NCBI RefSeq assembly: GCF_000226955.1
Contig: NZ_AGFU01000049.1
Location: 1-42,095 of the forward strand
DNA length: 42,095 nucleotides
Direction: 5' to 3'
From: Sphingomonas elodea ATCC 31461
GTDB lineage: Bacteria; Pseudomonadota; Alphaproteobacteria; Sphingomonadales; Sphingomonadaceae
Below, piece after piece: positions 24,364 through 32,665 of this stretch. The notes under the pieces are model-generated. The model ran no database searches and was not told the DNA's origin. It saw only the letters and a list, made by a program, of their open reading frames with translations. The position numbers and the translations under genes were made by a program. The stretch's first letter is position 1; every line of letters begins with the position of its first letter.

Positions 24364-24671
24364 CAGGCACGCTCCAGCACGACGACATAGGCACCGACGT
24401 TCTCGTCCTTGGTCACCTGCTGTGGTGCCCAGACGATGCCGTTGCGCGTCGCTCGATCTGCCTTGCTGGGCCGTTGCGGCAGCGCATCGACGGCGATCTC
24501 CATGGAGACCGTTCGCGTCGTGTTGCCAGGGCCCTGAAATGGGTCACCGGGGGCGTCCGTCCAGATGACGCGGATCTCGGTCGGCACAGGCAGGCCGCCC
24601 CCGGTATAGGTCACGGTGTCGGGAGACTGCGCGCGGATCGCCGCGGCCGCTGCCGACCAAGGATCAGGCAT
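24363..24671 (-). CDS. Head-tail joining protein (neck/stopper-like)
   Basis: A 102-residue protein, mostly beta (DTVTYTGGGLPVPTEIRVIW; TRTVSMEIAVDALPQRPSK; GAYVVVLERA). This is the fold pattern of gpFII/stopper-type connectors. It is placed between capsid-decoration genes and the tail terminator. It overlaps the neighbouring 62-residue gene by 8 bases. Confidence 0.6.
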   Translation of the reverse strand: MPDPWSAAAAAIRAQSPDTVTYTGGGLPVPTEIRVIWTDAPGDPFQGPGNTTRTVSMEIAVDALPQRPSKADRATRNGIVWAPQQVTKDENVGAYVVVLERA

Positions 24672-24852
24672 TATCCGCCTTCTTCGCTGCTGGCTGGCTC
24701 GCGACGCGAACGGCGCGCTTCGCGTTGACCAGCTCGGTAGCGCGATCGGCGTCGATCTGGGTCTTGCCGTTGCCGATCGTCACGTCTTCGCCGGCATCGA
24801 TGAACGTGCCAGCATTGGTGGTGGCGGGGCTGTGCAGGTGAATGGCGGACAT
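24664..24852 (-). CDS. Small head-region protein, unknown function
   Basis: A 62-residue protein (SAIHLHSPATTNAGTFIDAG ... VNAKRAVRVASQPAAKKADN). The ATG at 24852 is preceded by a GGAGGC site; an ATG four codons upstream is less likely. Short proteins with this AxxLV-x-A-RAV ending are often found beside capsid genes and may be connector-completion factors. I cannot assign a role. Confidence 0.55.
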   Translation of the reverse strand: MSAIHLHSPATTNAGTFIDAGEDVTIGNGKTQIDADRATELVNAKRAVRVASQPAAKKADNA

Positions 24853-24912
24853 GGTCGCCTCCAAAGGTTGGCCGGGCGGCGTGCTGCTGCCCGGCCGAGG
24901 TGGGGAGGATCA

Positions 24913-25248
24913 TCAGACCTGCGGGTACAGAACCACGCGGCCTGTGGTGTCTGCCGAGGCGGCGTTTGTCCCGGCGACACCGATCTTCAGATTGCTGCCC
25001 GCCGTCGAGGTGACGCGCTTGTTCGTGTCATCCCAGTAGAGAACCGTGGTATAGGCCGTCCACGCCTCGCCCGTGGCCTTGGTGAGGGTCCAGACGCCGC
25101 GGCGACGGCCTTCGACCTGAGCGCCAGAAGCTGCTGCAGTGAGGGCAACCGCGAACACGGCGCCCACGCGGAAACCGCTTCCGCTGGAGACGGCATAGGG
25201 GGCGGTGAAGGTGAGCGCTTCGCCGTCCTGAACAAAATTGGCTGCCAT
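24913..25248 (-). CDS. Capsid decoration-type protein, DUF2190-like
   Basis: A 111-residue beta-rich protein starting MAANFVQDGEALTFTAPYAV, then GSGFRVGAVFAVALTAAASG and GRRRGVWTLTKATGEAWTAY. This is the typical pattern of DUF2190 proteins coded just after phage capsid genes and thought to stabilise the shell. It sits two genes after the protease/capsid fusion. Confidence 0.75.
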   Translation of the reverse strand: MAANFVQDGEALTFTAPYAVSSGSGFRVGAVFAVALTAAASGAQVEGRRRGVWTLTKATGEAWTAYTTVLYWDDTNKRVTSTAGSNLKIGVAGTNAASADTTGRVVLYPQV

Positions 25249-25254
25249 GATGGC

Positions 25255-25512
25255 TTACTCCTTGGAATCGGCGGCCTTGCGGCGCGCCTGCTTGGTGTCG
25301 GGGGTATCGTCGGCCGGCGCTTCGCCAACGGGCGCTTCCGCGATCGTCGGCGCTTCCTCGGCCTCGGCATCGAAGTCCGCCGTCACGTCCTCGGCCATGC
25401 CCTCCTTGATGAGGTGCGAGCTTTCGGCTTCGGTCGTCTTCAGCACGCCGTCGCGCGGATAGTGGAGGACGCCGCCGACATAGGCAGCGTCCAGCAGCTT
25501 GATCATCTTCAT
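25255..25512 (-). CDS. Small head-region protein with acidic C-terminus
   Basis: An 85-residue protein. Residues 1-40 are MKMIKLLDAAYVGG plus a strand-rich stretch, followed by an acidic Ala/Glu/Pro-rich tail (DAEAEEAPTIAEAPVGEAP) and a short basic end. The ATG at 25512 follows an AGGAGAACG site. A role as scaffold or decoration cofactor is possible by position, but unproven. Confidence 0.6.
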   Translation of the reverse strand: MKMIKLLDAAYVGGVLHYPRDGVLKTTEAESSHLIKEGMAEDVTADFDAEAEEAPTIAEAPVGEAPADDTPDTKQARRKAADSKE

Positions 25513-25562
25513 GGTCGTTCTCCTGTCGAGGCGGATGCAAAGCACCCGCCCAGCGGGTCAGG

Positions 25563-27596
25563 TTAGGCGCCCGGGTTGCGCTCGGCGGCGCGCCAGTTCA
25601 CGGCGCCGACGCCGTAATCGTGGCGGACCTTCCACTCGACCCCGTCGACCCGCCAGCCGTCCTGGCTATCCGTGAACGGCTCGGTCACACCGTTCAGGAA
25701 CGCGACCTCGATTGCCGGCGCTACGCTCGGGTCGCCGAAGACGTACCAGGTCGTGCCCGACAGGCGCGGCGTGTCGACGATGTCCGAGAACATGCCGGCG
25801 ACGATGTTCGGGCGCTGCAGCTTGTTGCTTGCGTCCGGGTCGTACTGGCTGCCGTTGGTCACGCGCGCGAGGCCGCCAAGCGACAGCGGCCCGAGCCAGA
25901 CCGCCGGGCGGAGGTCGAGGAACTCGTTGCCGCTCACATCCTTCTGCTGCGCCATCGACTGACGAGCGGCATCGAACGCGGCGACGCTGGGGGCCGCTGC
26001 CGTGAGGATGTTGCCGTGCTGCGACGAGAACAGCGCAAAGCCGTCGGACATCAGCGGGTTCGCGGCCAGCAGGGCGTAGACGTCGACCTCGATGGTCAGC
26101 TTCGCGGCGCGGCCGAGGTCCACGGCCAGGCCGGTGAACACGCCCATGTCGTCGTTGACGATCGCCTGACGCGAGAGGTTGATGATGTTGCCCTTGGTGC
26201 TGGCGATAATCTGCTCCTTCGCCAGGTCCGGGATCGGCTTGTTCTTGAACTCGCCGGCCTCGTTGACCTGATCGAGGGCGCTGAACGAACCGCGCATGTA
26301 GCGGGTATGGGCGCGGAAATCGGTCACCGACCCGATGCCGCAGAACCGGCTCCAGGTGTCCGGCGTGGTCGCATAGGACGCCTGCAGGATCTTGTGGACC
26401 GCGTTCTCGAACAGGATCGGGAAGTCGCTGGTCGTCTGGGTGATCGTGCCGCGCGCGGTGATCGCATCCTTGACGATGGTATCGGGGTCGCGCGCCGAAA
26501 CGCGGCCGCCCGCCATTTCGATTGCTTCGCGGGCGAGATCGACGTTGCGCATGCCGCGGAACTCGCCGGGATCGATGCGGACCTTCTCGCCCTTCAGCGC
26601 GGCAGCCTTCTCGACCAGCGAGGCGACGCCCGACTTGACGAGCAGCCAGCTGGTGGCGCCCTCGACGAACTTGTCGCGCGCGTCCTGCGTCACTCGCGCC
26701 GGCGAGTTGTGACCGATGCTGACGGCGTCGCCTGCGTCGGCGAGCTTGTCCAGGATCTTGGCGCGGGCATCGTCGATGCCGGTGTCGCTGTCGATCAGGC
26801 CGTCGATGAACGCAGCGTCGAGGTTGTGCTTGGTGCCGAGCGCGCGAATCGTGCTGACGCGCTGGCGCTCGGCTGCGCGAGCGGCATTCTCGCGCGCCTG
26901 GACGTCCTGCTCGGTGATGGACGGCTGATTGTCGCCGCCCGGCTGGGTACCCTGAGGCATGGTGTGTTCCTTCTTCTGGGGCGGAGCGGCGGGGGCCGTC
27001 CCGGTGGTGCGCGCCATCGCCGCGGCGGCGATGAGCGGGCTTTCGGGAGCCTTCCGGAACCCGAATTTCTGCACGTTGCATGCGGCTACCGCGCGCTCTG
27101 CCGTGACGATGGAGGTGATGAAGCCCTGTGCGAGCGCGAGATCGGCGGTCAGCCAGGTTTCGGCATCAAGCATGGGAATCAGTTCGTCGGCGGTTAGGCC
27201 GGTCTGGCGCGCGTAGATGCCCACCAGCTGATCGCGCAGCACGTCGAGCTGGTCGGCCTTCCGGCGCAGCTCGTTCGCATCTCCGCAGGCGCAGTCCCAC
27301 GGATTGTGGATCATCATCAGGGCGTTATCAGCCATGACGATTTCGTTGCCGGCCATCGCCAGCACCGAGCCCATGGAGGCCGCCAGCCCGTCGACATGCG
27401 TGGTGACCTTGCGGCCCTTCGCCTTCTCGCGCGCAATGGCGTTGAAGATGGCGAGGCCTTCCATCACATAGCCGCCGGGGCTGTTGATGCGGATGTCGAG
27501 GTCGCCCTCGCTGCCGGAGATCGCGGACACGAGCGTGTTCGCGTCGAGACCGTCCCACGAATCCCCAACTATTCCATAAATGAGGATCTCTGCCAC
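25563..27596 (-). CDS. ClpP-type prohead protease / major capsid fusion
   Basis: A 677-residue protein. Residues 1-190 are a ClpP-like serine protease with RINSPGGYVMEGLAIFNAI, the nucleophile region GLAASMGSVLAM, His in MIHNPW and Asp in DAETWLTADLALAQG. A linker and helical scaffold-like region (about 205-300) leads to a Mu-type major capsid domain (about 330-677, FPILFENAVHKILQASY; WYVFGDPSVAPAIEVAFLNG). It is annotated elsewhere as protease/capsid fusion. The start is GTG with AAGGAGG five bases before it. An internal ATG at 26960 (M213) with AAGGA in front may make a separate 465-residue capsid product. Confidence 0.9.
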   Translation of the reverse strand: MAEILIYGIVGDSWDGLDANTLVSAISGSEGDLDIRINSPGGYVMEGLAIFNAIAREKAKGRKVTTHVDGLAASMGSVLAMAGNEIVMADNALMMIHNPWDCACGDANELRRKADQLDVLRDQLVGIYARQTGLTADELIPMLDAETWLTADLALAQGFITSIVTAERAVAACNVQKFGFRKAPESPLIAAAAMARTTGTAPAAPPQKKEHTMPQGTQPGGDNQPSITEQDVQARENAARAAERQRVSTIRALGTKHNLDAAFIDGLIDSDTGIDDARAKILDKLADAGDAVSIGHNSPARVTQDARDKFVEGATSWLLVKSGVASLVEKAAALKGEKVRIDPGEFRGMRNVDLAREAIEMAGGRVSARDPDTIVKDAITARGTITQTTSDFPILFENAVHKILQASYATTPDTWSRFCGIGSVTDFRAHTRYMRGSFSALDQVNEAGEFKNKPIPDLAKEQIIASTKGNIINLSRQAIVNDDMGVFTGLAVDLGRAAKLTIEVDVYALLAANPLMSDGFALFSSQHGNILTAAAPSVAAFDAARQSMAQQKDVSGNEFLDLRPAVWLGPLSLGGLARVTNGSQYDPDASNKLQRPNIVAGMFSDIVDTPRLSGTTWYVFGDPSVAPAIEVAFLNGVTEPFTDSQDGWRVDGVEWKVRHDYGVGAVNWRAAERNPGA

Positions 27597-27618
27597 GGCA
27601 GCCTCCTTGTTGAAGTGG

Positions 27619-28161
27619 TTATGCTGCGAGCCGCCAGGCCCTGCCGGTCCTGACTTTGCTTATCGTCTGAGGAGCCACGCCGTACTCGTCGGCGAGCCGG
27701 GCAAGGCTCAGGTTGCTGGCCTTAATGCCGGCTACCGCATCCGCTGTGAGTTTCGCCGCGTAGTGCCGCTCACCGCATTGCATGGTGCCGTGGTCGACGC
27801 GATCTAGCGCGTTCTCACTTGGCGTTGCCCACCTAAGGTTATCTGATCGACAGTTTGAAGGATTGCCGTCGCGGTGCGCGGCTTGCATCCCACCGGGGCG
27901 CGGCCCGTGGAATGCTGCGCAGACCAGCGTATGCACTTCACGATGATTGATAACCCCATCTACGCTGAGGTTGATCGATAGGTATCCGCCTCGTCCCTCG
28001 TTTTTGTGAGGCTTGAGAACCCGGCCCTTGAGTACCCGCCTAACCTCGGTGCCTCGCGAGTTGCGGAAACGAACTTCCCGGTCGAGAGACCGTACTCGCC
28101 CCTCAGAGGATGCCTCGTAATATCCCTCCCAGCCGGGCACAGGGCGCCAGATTTCTGCCAT
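27619..28161 (-). CDS. NUMOD4/HNH homing endonuclease
   Basis: A 180-residue protein: NUMOD4 start (MAEIWRPVPGWEGYYEASSE, then GRVRSLDR), HNH_3-type core (HREVHTLVCAAFHGPRPG, then AAHRDGNPSNCRSDNLRWAT) and a C-terminal HTH that may read DNA (SLARLADEYGVAPQTISKVR). It sits between portal and protease, one base after the portal stop, with its ribosome site inside the portal's 3' end. It is lower in GC than its neighbours. Such genes are mobile and usually add nothing to virion assembly. Confidence 0.9.
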   Translation of the reverse strand: MAEIWRPVPGWEGYYEASSEGRVRSLDREVRFRNSRGTEVRRVLKGRVLKPHKNEGRGGYLSINLSVDGVINHREVHTLVCAAFHGPRPGGMQAAHRDGNPSNCRSDNLRWATPSENALDRVDHGTMQCGERHYAAKLTADAVAGIKASNLSLARLADEYGVAPQTISKVRTGRAWRLAA

Positions 28162-28162
28162 T

Positions 28163-29653
28163 CTAGGCTCCTTGGGTGCTGTTCGCCGCGCCCTGGTCGG
28201 CGGGGTTGCCGACCGCGGTGACCTTGCGGGGATCGCTGTCGAAGGTGAGCTTCAGTGCGTCGATGCGGGCCGCGTCAGCCGCCCATTCCGCCAGGAAAAC
28301 GTCGGGATCCTCGCCGCGGCGGCGTGCTGCCGCCGAGATGGTGTCGAGCCCGGCGCGGATCGCGTCGCGGGTCGCCTTCACTTCCTCGGACGGGTTGATC
28401 ATTTCTCGGCCCGGCGGGGTCCAGCGGACTTCAACGCCGCTGACGTCCTCGCCCATCACCTCCAGCGCCTCGATCATCCACTGACCGACCGCGCCGCAGA
28501 ATTGCGGGATGAACATCGTCCACTGCCAGGCGGCGAGCGAGCGCTGATATTCCAGCCAGCCCATGCGGCCGGAGGAGAAGTTGACGTTCGAGAGGTCGCC
28601 GGTGAGCGCCTCATAGGGCACGCCGAGACCGGCCGAGATGGCGCGAAGCGAGACGCGCGAATAGTCTGCATAGCCGTCCACGCCAGGCGGATTTGACCAA
28701 TCGATCTTGTCGCCCGGTCGGCCATACTGAAACGTGCCGGGCTCGACATAATCCAGGCGTTCGTCCTGCTCATCCTGCTCGACGCCTGGGATGCCATCGC
28801 CCTCCTCATTGGACACGAACCCAACGAAGCTGGTGGCGATCTTCTGGCGCGTCAGCTGCGCGTCTTCGTAGTCCGCGAAGTCCTTCATTCGCAGAACGAT
28901 GGGGGCGAGCCAGGTGGCACCGCGCTCCTGTTCCGGGCGATCGGCGCGAAAAACGTGAGCGATGTCGGCGGCGGGAACGAAACTCGATCCGGTCTGCCGC
29001 GGCCGTGCGTCGCCAGGATGTCCCGCGAAGAGCCAGTACCCGGTCCGGCGCCCAATCTGCGAGAACTGGATGCCATGCACGAAGTACCCGCCGCCGCTCG
29101 CGGCGAGCCCGTGCTTCGAAGAATCGATATAGTCTGGCTCTAGAACCTGCAGTTGGAAGGGCATCGGCAGCCGATCACTCGCCCTGCGCCAACGGCGGCG
29201 CATAAGCACCTCGCCGCCGACAACCAGTGTTCGCGCGGCCTGCAGTTGCAGCCCGTATAGGTCGTGCCGCCCCGCCGCGTCGCAGTTCGGCTTGTCGAAA
29301 TGCTCCCGCGCGATCTTGTTCAGCCGGTCATCTACCTTGCCGTTCCGGTGCACCTGGAAGGTGATGCCGGTACCGACCATGTTGTTCGCGATCGTCGACA
29401 CGCCGCGCGCCGCGAATGGGTTGTTCCGTTCGAGGTCGCGGGCGATGCCGCGAAGCGCCTGCATCACGGCCGGCGACAGCTCAGCATTCGCGTCTAGTAG
29501 CGTACGGCGCCAGCCAGCGGCTCGCTTGCCGACAGTCGCTGCGTCATATTCAGCGCGCGCGCCGCGCCCGGTGCGGATGCGCGGCGTTTTCGCAGGGGCT
29601 GGCGGCGTTGACTGCTCGCTGCGCCCGAATAGGCGCGACAGAATCGACGCCAC
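28163..29653 (-). CDS. Phage portal protein, lambda family
   Basis: A 496-residue protein with portal features: ARDLERNNPFAARGVSTIAN near residue 70, ALTGDLSNVNFSSGRMGWLE near 350 and the C-terminal RRGEDPDVFLAEWAAD. It forms the 12-fold vertex ring through which DNA is packaged. The GTG at 29653 is 1 base after the gpW-like stop, with GGAG 11 bases upstream. Residues 1-40 are basic and probably disordered. Confidence 0.93.
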   Translation of the reverse strand: MASILSRLFGRSEQSTPPAPAKTPRIRTGRGARAEYDAATVGKRAAGWRRTLLDANAELSPAVMQALRGIARDLERNNPFAARGVSTIANNMVGTGITFQVHRNGKVDDRLNKIAREHFDKPNCDAAGRHDLYGLQLQAARTLVVGGEVLMRRRWRRASDRLPMPFQLQVLEPDYIDSSKHGLAASGGGYFVHGIQFSQIGRRTGYWLFAGHPGDARPRQTGSSFVPAADIAHVFRADRPEQERGATWLAPIVLRMKDFADYEDAQLTRQKIATSFVGFVSNEEGDGIPGVEQDEQDERLDYVEPGTFQYGRPGDKIDWSNPPGVDGYADYSRVSLRAISAGLGVPYEALTGDLSNVNFSSGRMGWLEYQRSLAAWQWTMFIPQFCGAVGQWMIEALEVMGEDVSGVEVRWTPPGREMINPSEEVKATRDAIRAGLDTISAAARRRGEDPDVFLAEWAADAARIDALKLTFDSDPRKVTAVGNPADQGAANSTQGA

Positions 29654-29654
29654 C

Positions 29655-29873
29655 TTAGAGGCCGCTCCGGTAGTACGGCGCGAACCGGCGGCGGACGGCG
29701 CCGGCGGTCGTCTGCGCCTGCATCTTCAGCGCCGCGTCGATCACCTTCTCGGCGGCGATCAGCTGGTCGAGCGACTGATATTCCTGCTTGCGTCCATCGG
29801 CGAAGGTCACAGCCTTCGTCCCGCTCGCAATCGCGGCGCGGATGGTGGTGAGATCCTGCTCGGCCCAGGCCAT
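29655..29873 (-). CDS. gpW-like head-tail joining protein
   Basis: A 72-residue protein: MAWAEQDLTTIRAAIASGTK, then VTFADGRKQEYQSLDQLIAA. The helix-hairpin-helix pattern with an FADGR-type strand is the gpW family, which plugs the portal and binds the tail. It lies between large terminase and portal, as in lambda. The ATG is two bases after the terminase stop. Confidence 0.88.
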   Translation of the reverse strand: MAWAEQDLTTIRAAIASGTKAVTFADGRKQEYQSLDQLIAAEKVIDAALKMQAQTTAGAVRRRFAPYYRSGL

Positions 29874-29875
29874 AG

Positions 29876-31864
29876 CTATCTCCTTCGCGTCGTGAATGGG
29901 TTCGGTCGTCGCGGTGCGCGTCCAACCGGGCGGAGTGCCGGCTGCTCCATCGGAGCGGCGGCGGGTGGTTCGTTCTTCTCGATCTGGTGGGCGCGGGCAG
30001 GCTTCGACCTGAGCCCGCCCATCTGCTGCCACTTACGATCGGACCAGCGATCGATGCCGAGCGCGTAGGTGATCGCCCGGGCGTAGACCGCATTATCGAG
30101 CGCCTCGTTGCGGGGGCGGGTCTGCTCCCACTCGCTCTTGCTGCGCCCGTTGCGCAGCGACCGTGTCACGAGCTGCTCGGCGACCAGCTGCTTGATCCAT
30201 TCGTCCGAGGTGCCGTCCGGCAGGAAGACGTAGCCCTCCGGATACTCCTCGCCGTCGACCGGCTTCTCGAGCTGCAACTGCCCGTAGAGCTCCAGCTTCA
30301 GCATCGACGTGCCGACCGTCCAAAGCTTCACGCCGCCGGCAATCTTGCGCCCGCCAATCGTCACGTCCTGCCGCGTCGGGCCCGCGATCGCCTGGGACAC
30401 GCCAACCGCTGGGCGGCCCTTCAGCGCCATCACAACGCCGGGATGCCGCCGCGCCCAGGCGTAGACAAACATCGTATTCTCGCCGTCGCCGGAGTCGATG
30501 CCGAGGCGGTGCAGCTTCAGCTCCCGCCCGTCTGCCGTCATCCAGTTGCGTGCGAGCTGCTGATCCATCTTCGCCCAGGTCGCTTGGTCAGCGGCTGAGC
30601 CTTCGACCTCGATATGCTCGACCAGCACGCGCCGACGGCCGGGCCCGTAGCCCCACACGTCCAGTTCGATGCGGCCTCCGCCTGCGCGCTGCACGTCTGC
30701 TGCGCCGATGAGCAGGCCGACGAACGCCGGCGGGGTGCCAAGGACCATGTCCTTCTCCCGGCGATCGTAGAGGCGCTGCCATTCCGGCGCTTCGCCTTTC
30801 TCGGCCCATGCTTCGCCGAGCACCTGATTGACGAACGTCCGCAGCAGGTTCGGATCCTTGCGGACCTCCATGAACTCGCGCGCAATCTCCAGCCAGGCGG
30901 CGCCGGGGTGCTGGCTGTACGCAGCCCAGATATGGAAGGACCGGTGGCGCGGGAACGCGGCAGGGTTGTGCGCCCGCCATTCGCCGTGTTCATCCATCCA
31001 GACCTTGTCGGCCTCGTCGATGTCGCACCCATTCTCGCACCGGTACCACGCGGTGGTAGGGTTCTCCTTCGGATGCCAGCGGATGCCGGCGCCTGTGCCG
31101 TCGCCGAACACCAGCAGCTGCATATGCCCGCAGTGCGGACACGGCACATACCGGAACTCCTGGCTGCCCTGCTCGAACAGCTTGTCGATCCGGCTCTTGC
31201 CCTGAACCTTCGGCGTTGATCCGGCGGCGCTAAACCGTCGCGGCGAGGTCAGGTTGCGCTTGAACGCCAGCCGCGCCGGGTCGCCTTCCTCCTTTGCCGC
31301 CCACGGGTACCCGTCGGGCTCCTCCAGCAGCACGCTGTCCGCGGTGACGCGGCGGAACTCCTTCGGGCTGTTCGCGCCCTTGATCTGGATCCACCCGCCC
31401 TTGAAGCGCTTGGCCCTGATCTGGTTGTCGGCGTGCCGCGGCTTGAACGTCGCGACCTTCCGGACGACCGGCCATTGCAGCACCGGGTCGAGATCGTCGC
31501 GGCTGTACTTCTCCGCGTCGTCGATCGTCGGCTGATAGATCAGCAGCCGGCGCGGCTCGCACTCGATGCTGTAGGCGACATACCCCTGGACGATCGTCGA
31601 GTAGCCGATGCGGCTCGATTTGCGCACCGAGATCTGGTTGACCTCTGGATCCGTGAACGCATCCGCGATGCCGTTCTGGAACGGGAAGGCTCGGAACTTG
31701 CTGCCGTCGTCCAGACGGGCGTGTTCGGCCATCCACTCCGACAGAGGCACGCGCTTGCGGGGGCGAAATGCCGCCAGCCATTCGCGCGCTGCTGCTCCGA
31801 TGTCGGCCCCGCGTACCGCGAGGCTGTCAGGCTCCTTCGTCTTCGCCGGAGGAATCTTCTTCAT
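29876..31864 (-). CDS. Terminase large subunit, GpA family
   Basis: A 662-residue packaging motor. The N-terminal ATPase has the Walker A-like region SVRKSSRIGYSTIVQG and the Walker B-like SVLLEEPDGYPWAA. A zinc knuckle-like stretch (YVPCPHCGHMQ and RCENGC) follows, then the nuclease part with GAADVQRAGGGRIELDVWGYG and LGIDSGDGEN acidic sites. The ATG at 31864 is preceded by GGAGGCCTGGAGG; an ATG 30 bases upstream is an alternative. Either start overlaps the small subunit gene, implying coupling. Confidence 0.93.
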   Translation of the reverse strand: MKKIPPAKTKEPDSLAVRGADIGAAAREWLAAFRPRKRVPLSEWMAEHARLDDGSKFRAFPFQNGIADAFTDPEVNQISVRKSSRIGYSTIVQGYVAYSIECEPRRLLIYQPTIDDAEKYSRDDLDPVLQWPVVRKVATFKPRHADNQIRAKRFKGGWIQIKGANSPKEFRRVTADSVLLEEPDGYPWAAKEEGDPARLAFKRNLTSPRRFSAAGSTPKVQGKSRIDKLFEQGSQEFRYVPCPHCGHMQLLVFGDGTGAGIRWHPKENPTTAWYRCENGCDIDEADKVWMDEHGEWRAHNPAAFPRHRSFHIWAAYSQHPGAAWLEIAREFMEVRKDPNLLRTFVNQVLGEAWAEKGEAPEWQRLYDRREKDMVLGTPPAFVGLLIGAADVQRAGGGRIELDVWGYGPGRRRVLVEHIEVEGSAADQATWAKMDQQLARNWMTADGRELKLHRLGIDSGDGENTMFVYAWARRHPGVVMALKGRPAVGVSQAIAGPTRQDVTIGGRKIAGGVKLWTVGTSMLKLELYGQLQLEKPVDGEEYPEGYVFLPDGTSDEWIKQLVAEQLVTRSLRNGRSKSEWEQTRPRNEALDNAVYARAITYALGIDRWSDRKWQQMGGLRSKPARAHQIEKNEPPAAAPMEQPALRPVGRAPRRPNPFTTRRR

Positions 31865-32324
31865 CCTCCAGGCCTCCGCCAGCCGCCTCCTCAACCCGGG
31901 TGACGCTGAGTTCTTCCAGGGCGTCGTTGATTGCCGTTTCGATCCGGGTGCGCAGCTTGTGGTCGCCCTTGGCGACTAGTGCCGGCACCTGCTGCAATCT
32001 CGACACCGCCAGCGTGATCAGGCCGACCACTGCGGCGGTCATGTCCGGCAGCGATGCCAGCTCCTTGCGGCGCTCGGCGTTGTCCATCGCCTTGGCGTCC
32101 GCCTGCTCTTTCGCGAGGCGGGCCTGCTGCTGCTCCTTGTCGAGTTCGCCGTCAGCGCCCGCGCTGGGCAGGTGGCGAGCAACCCACGCCTCGATGTTCT
32201 CCGACATCGGCGCGCCGTCCGCCGGCATTTCTCCCTTGGCCCGCAGTTCGCCGATCCAGCGGCTGCTGCAACCGAGCACTGCGGCGATCTGCGGCCGCGA
32301 GGGGCTGTCTAGGTCGATTTCCAT
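31827..32324 (-). CDS. Terminase small subunit, Nu1-like
   Basis: A 165-residue protein whose N-terminus has a MerR/Nu1-like HTH (SRPQIAAVLGCSSRWIGELR). A charged coiled coil (about 70-100, ELDKEQQQARLAKEQADAKA) and an acidic tail (EDEEDSSGEDEGA) that may contact the large subunit follow. The ATG at 32324 fits the HTH start. An upstream ATG at 32370 lies inside a perfect hairpin and is less likely. It is the first gene of the late cluster. Confidence 0.8.
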   Translation of the reverse strand: MEIDLDSPSRPQIAAVLGCSSRWIGELRAKGEMPADGAPMSENIEAWVARHLPSAGADGELDKEQQQARLAKEQADAKAMDNAERRKELASLPDMTAAVVGLITLAVSRLQQVPALVAKGDHKLRTRIETAINDALEELSVTRVEEAAGGGLEDEEDSSGEDEGA

Positions 32325-32354
32325 CCAGTTCCCCGGTCGACAGGGCTGAACCCC

Positions 32355-32376
32355 GCAGAAAACCGCCATTTTCTGC
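32355..32376 (-). other. Perfect leader hairpin before the terminase gene
   Basis: GCAGAAAA and TTTTCTGC form an exact 8-base stem around a 6-base loop, 31 bases before the terminase small subunit ATG. The stem has an A-tract on one side and a T-tract on the other, as in intrinsic terminators, but no T-run follows. It could be an attenuator or an antitermination target for the NusG-like protein. Confidence 0.5.
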
Positions 32377-32484
32377 CCCAAGGAGGAAGAACCATAGGCA
32401 ATTTCGTGGCTAGAGCTAAGTTGCGCCTTAGGCCCCCGCATACCGCCCTGATGCCGGAAGGACCCGAAGGGGGGGGGGGTAACG

Positions 32485-32570
32485 CGAAATAATATTACGC
32501 TGCGTGATCTGCACACGTAATATTGTTACGCTCACGTCGAATTGTTTCAATACCTAGCAATATTATTGCG
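32485..32570 (-). promoter_or_regulatory. Candidate late promoter with three operator-like dyads
   Basis: Three 15-base elements share 5-base arms and a 5-base spacer: CGAAA-TAATA-TTACG (32485-32499), CGTAA-TATTG-TTACG (32516-32530) and AGCAA-TATTA-TTGCG (32556-32570). In the third, the second arm position changes with its partner, keeping the symmetry. On the minus strand TTGAAA (32545-32550), 17 bases and AACAAT (32522-32527) make a weak -35/-10 pair, with the middle dyad over the -10, one dyad upstream and one downstream. The binding protein is unknown. Confidence 0.55.
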
Positions 32571-32587
32571 CTATCTTAACTTCCGCT

Positions 32588-32607
32588 CCGGCGGGGTGTA
32601 GCGCCGG
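32588..32607 (-). terminator. Possible early-operon terminator hairpin
   Basis: CCGGCG and CGCCGG form a 6-base stem with an 8-base loop, 58 bases past the stop of the NusG-like gene. No T-run follows, so it would be a weak or factor-dependent terminator. Confidence 0.3.
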
Positions 32608-32665
32608 GGCAGATTGCGGTGGGAGGCGCAAGGGCGATGCCCCAGATCGATCGTCCCGAAGCCGC

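Larger units (their letters stand above)
32325..32665. other. Control region between early and late operons
   Basis: A 341-base gap, the longest in the phage part, with no gene. Reading along the minus strand it holds a 6-base-stem hairpin, an AT-rich core with three related dyads and a candidate promoter, an 11-C run (G11 on the plus strand, 32469-32479), and a perfect 8-base-stem hairpin just before the terminase gene. AT content in 32480-32580 is far above that of the flanking DNA. Confidence 0.7.

Noticed and set aside
25620-27197. 525-codon plus-strand frame across the protease/capsid gene
   Set aside because: Antisense shadow in GC-rich DNA with biased Arg/Val/Asp content; the minus-strand product has clear domains.
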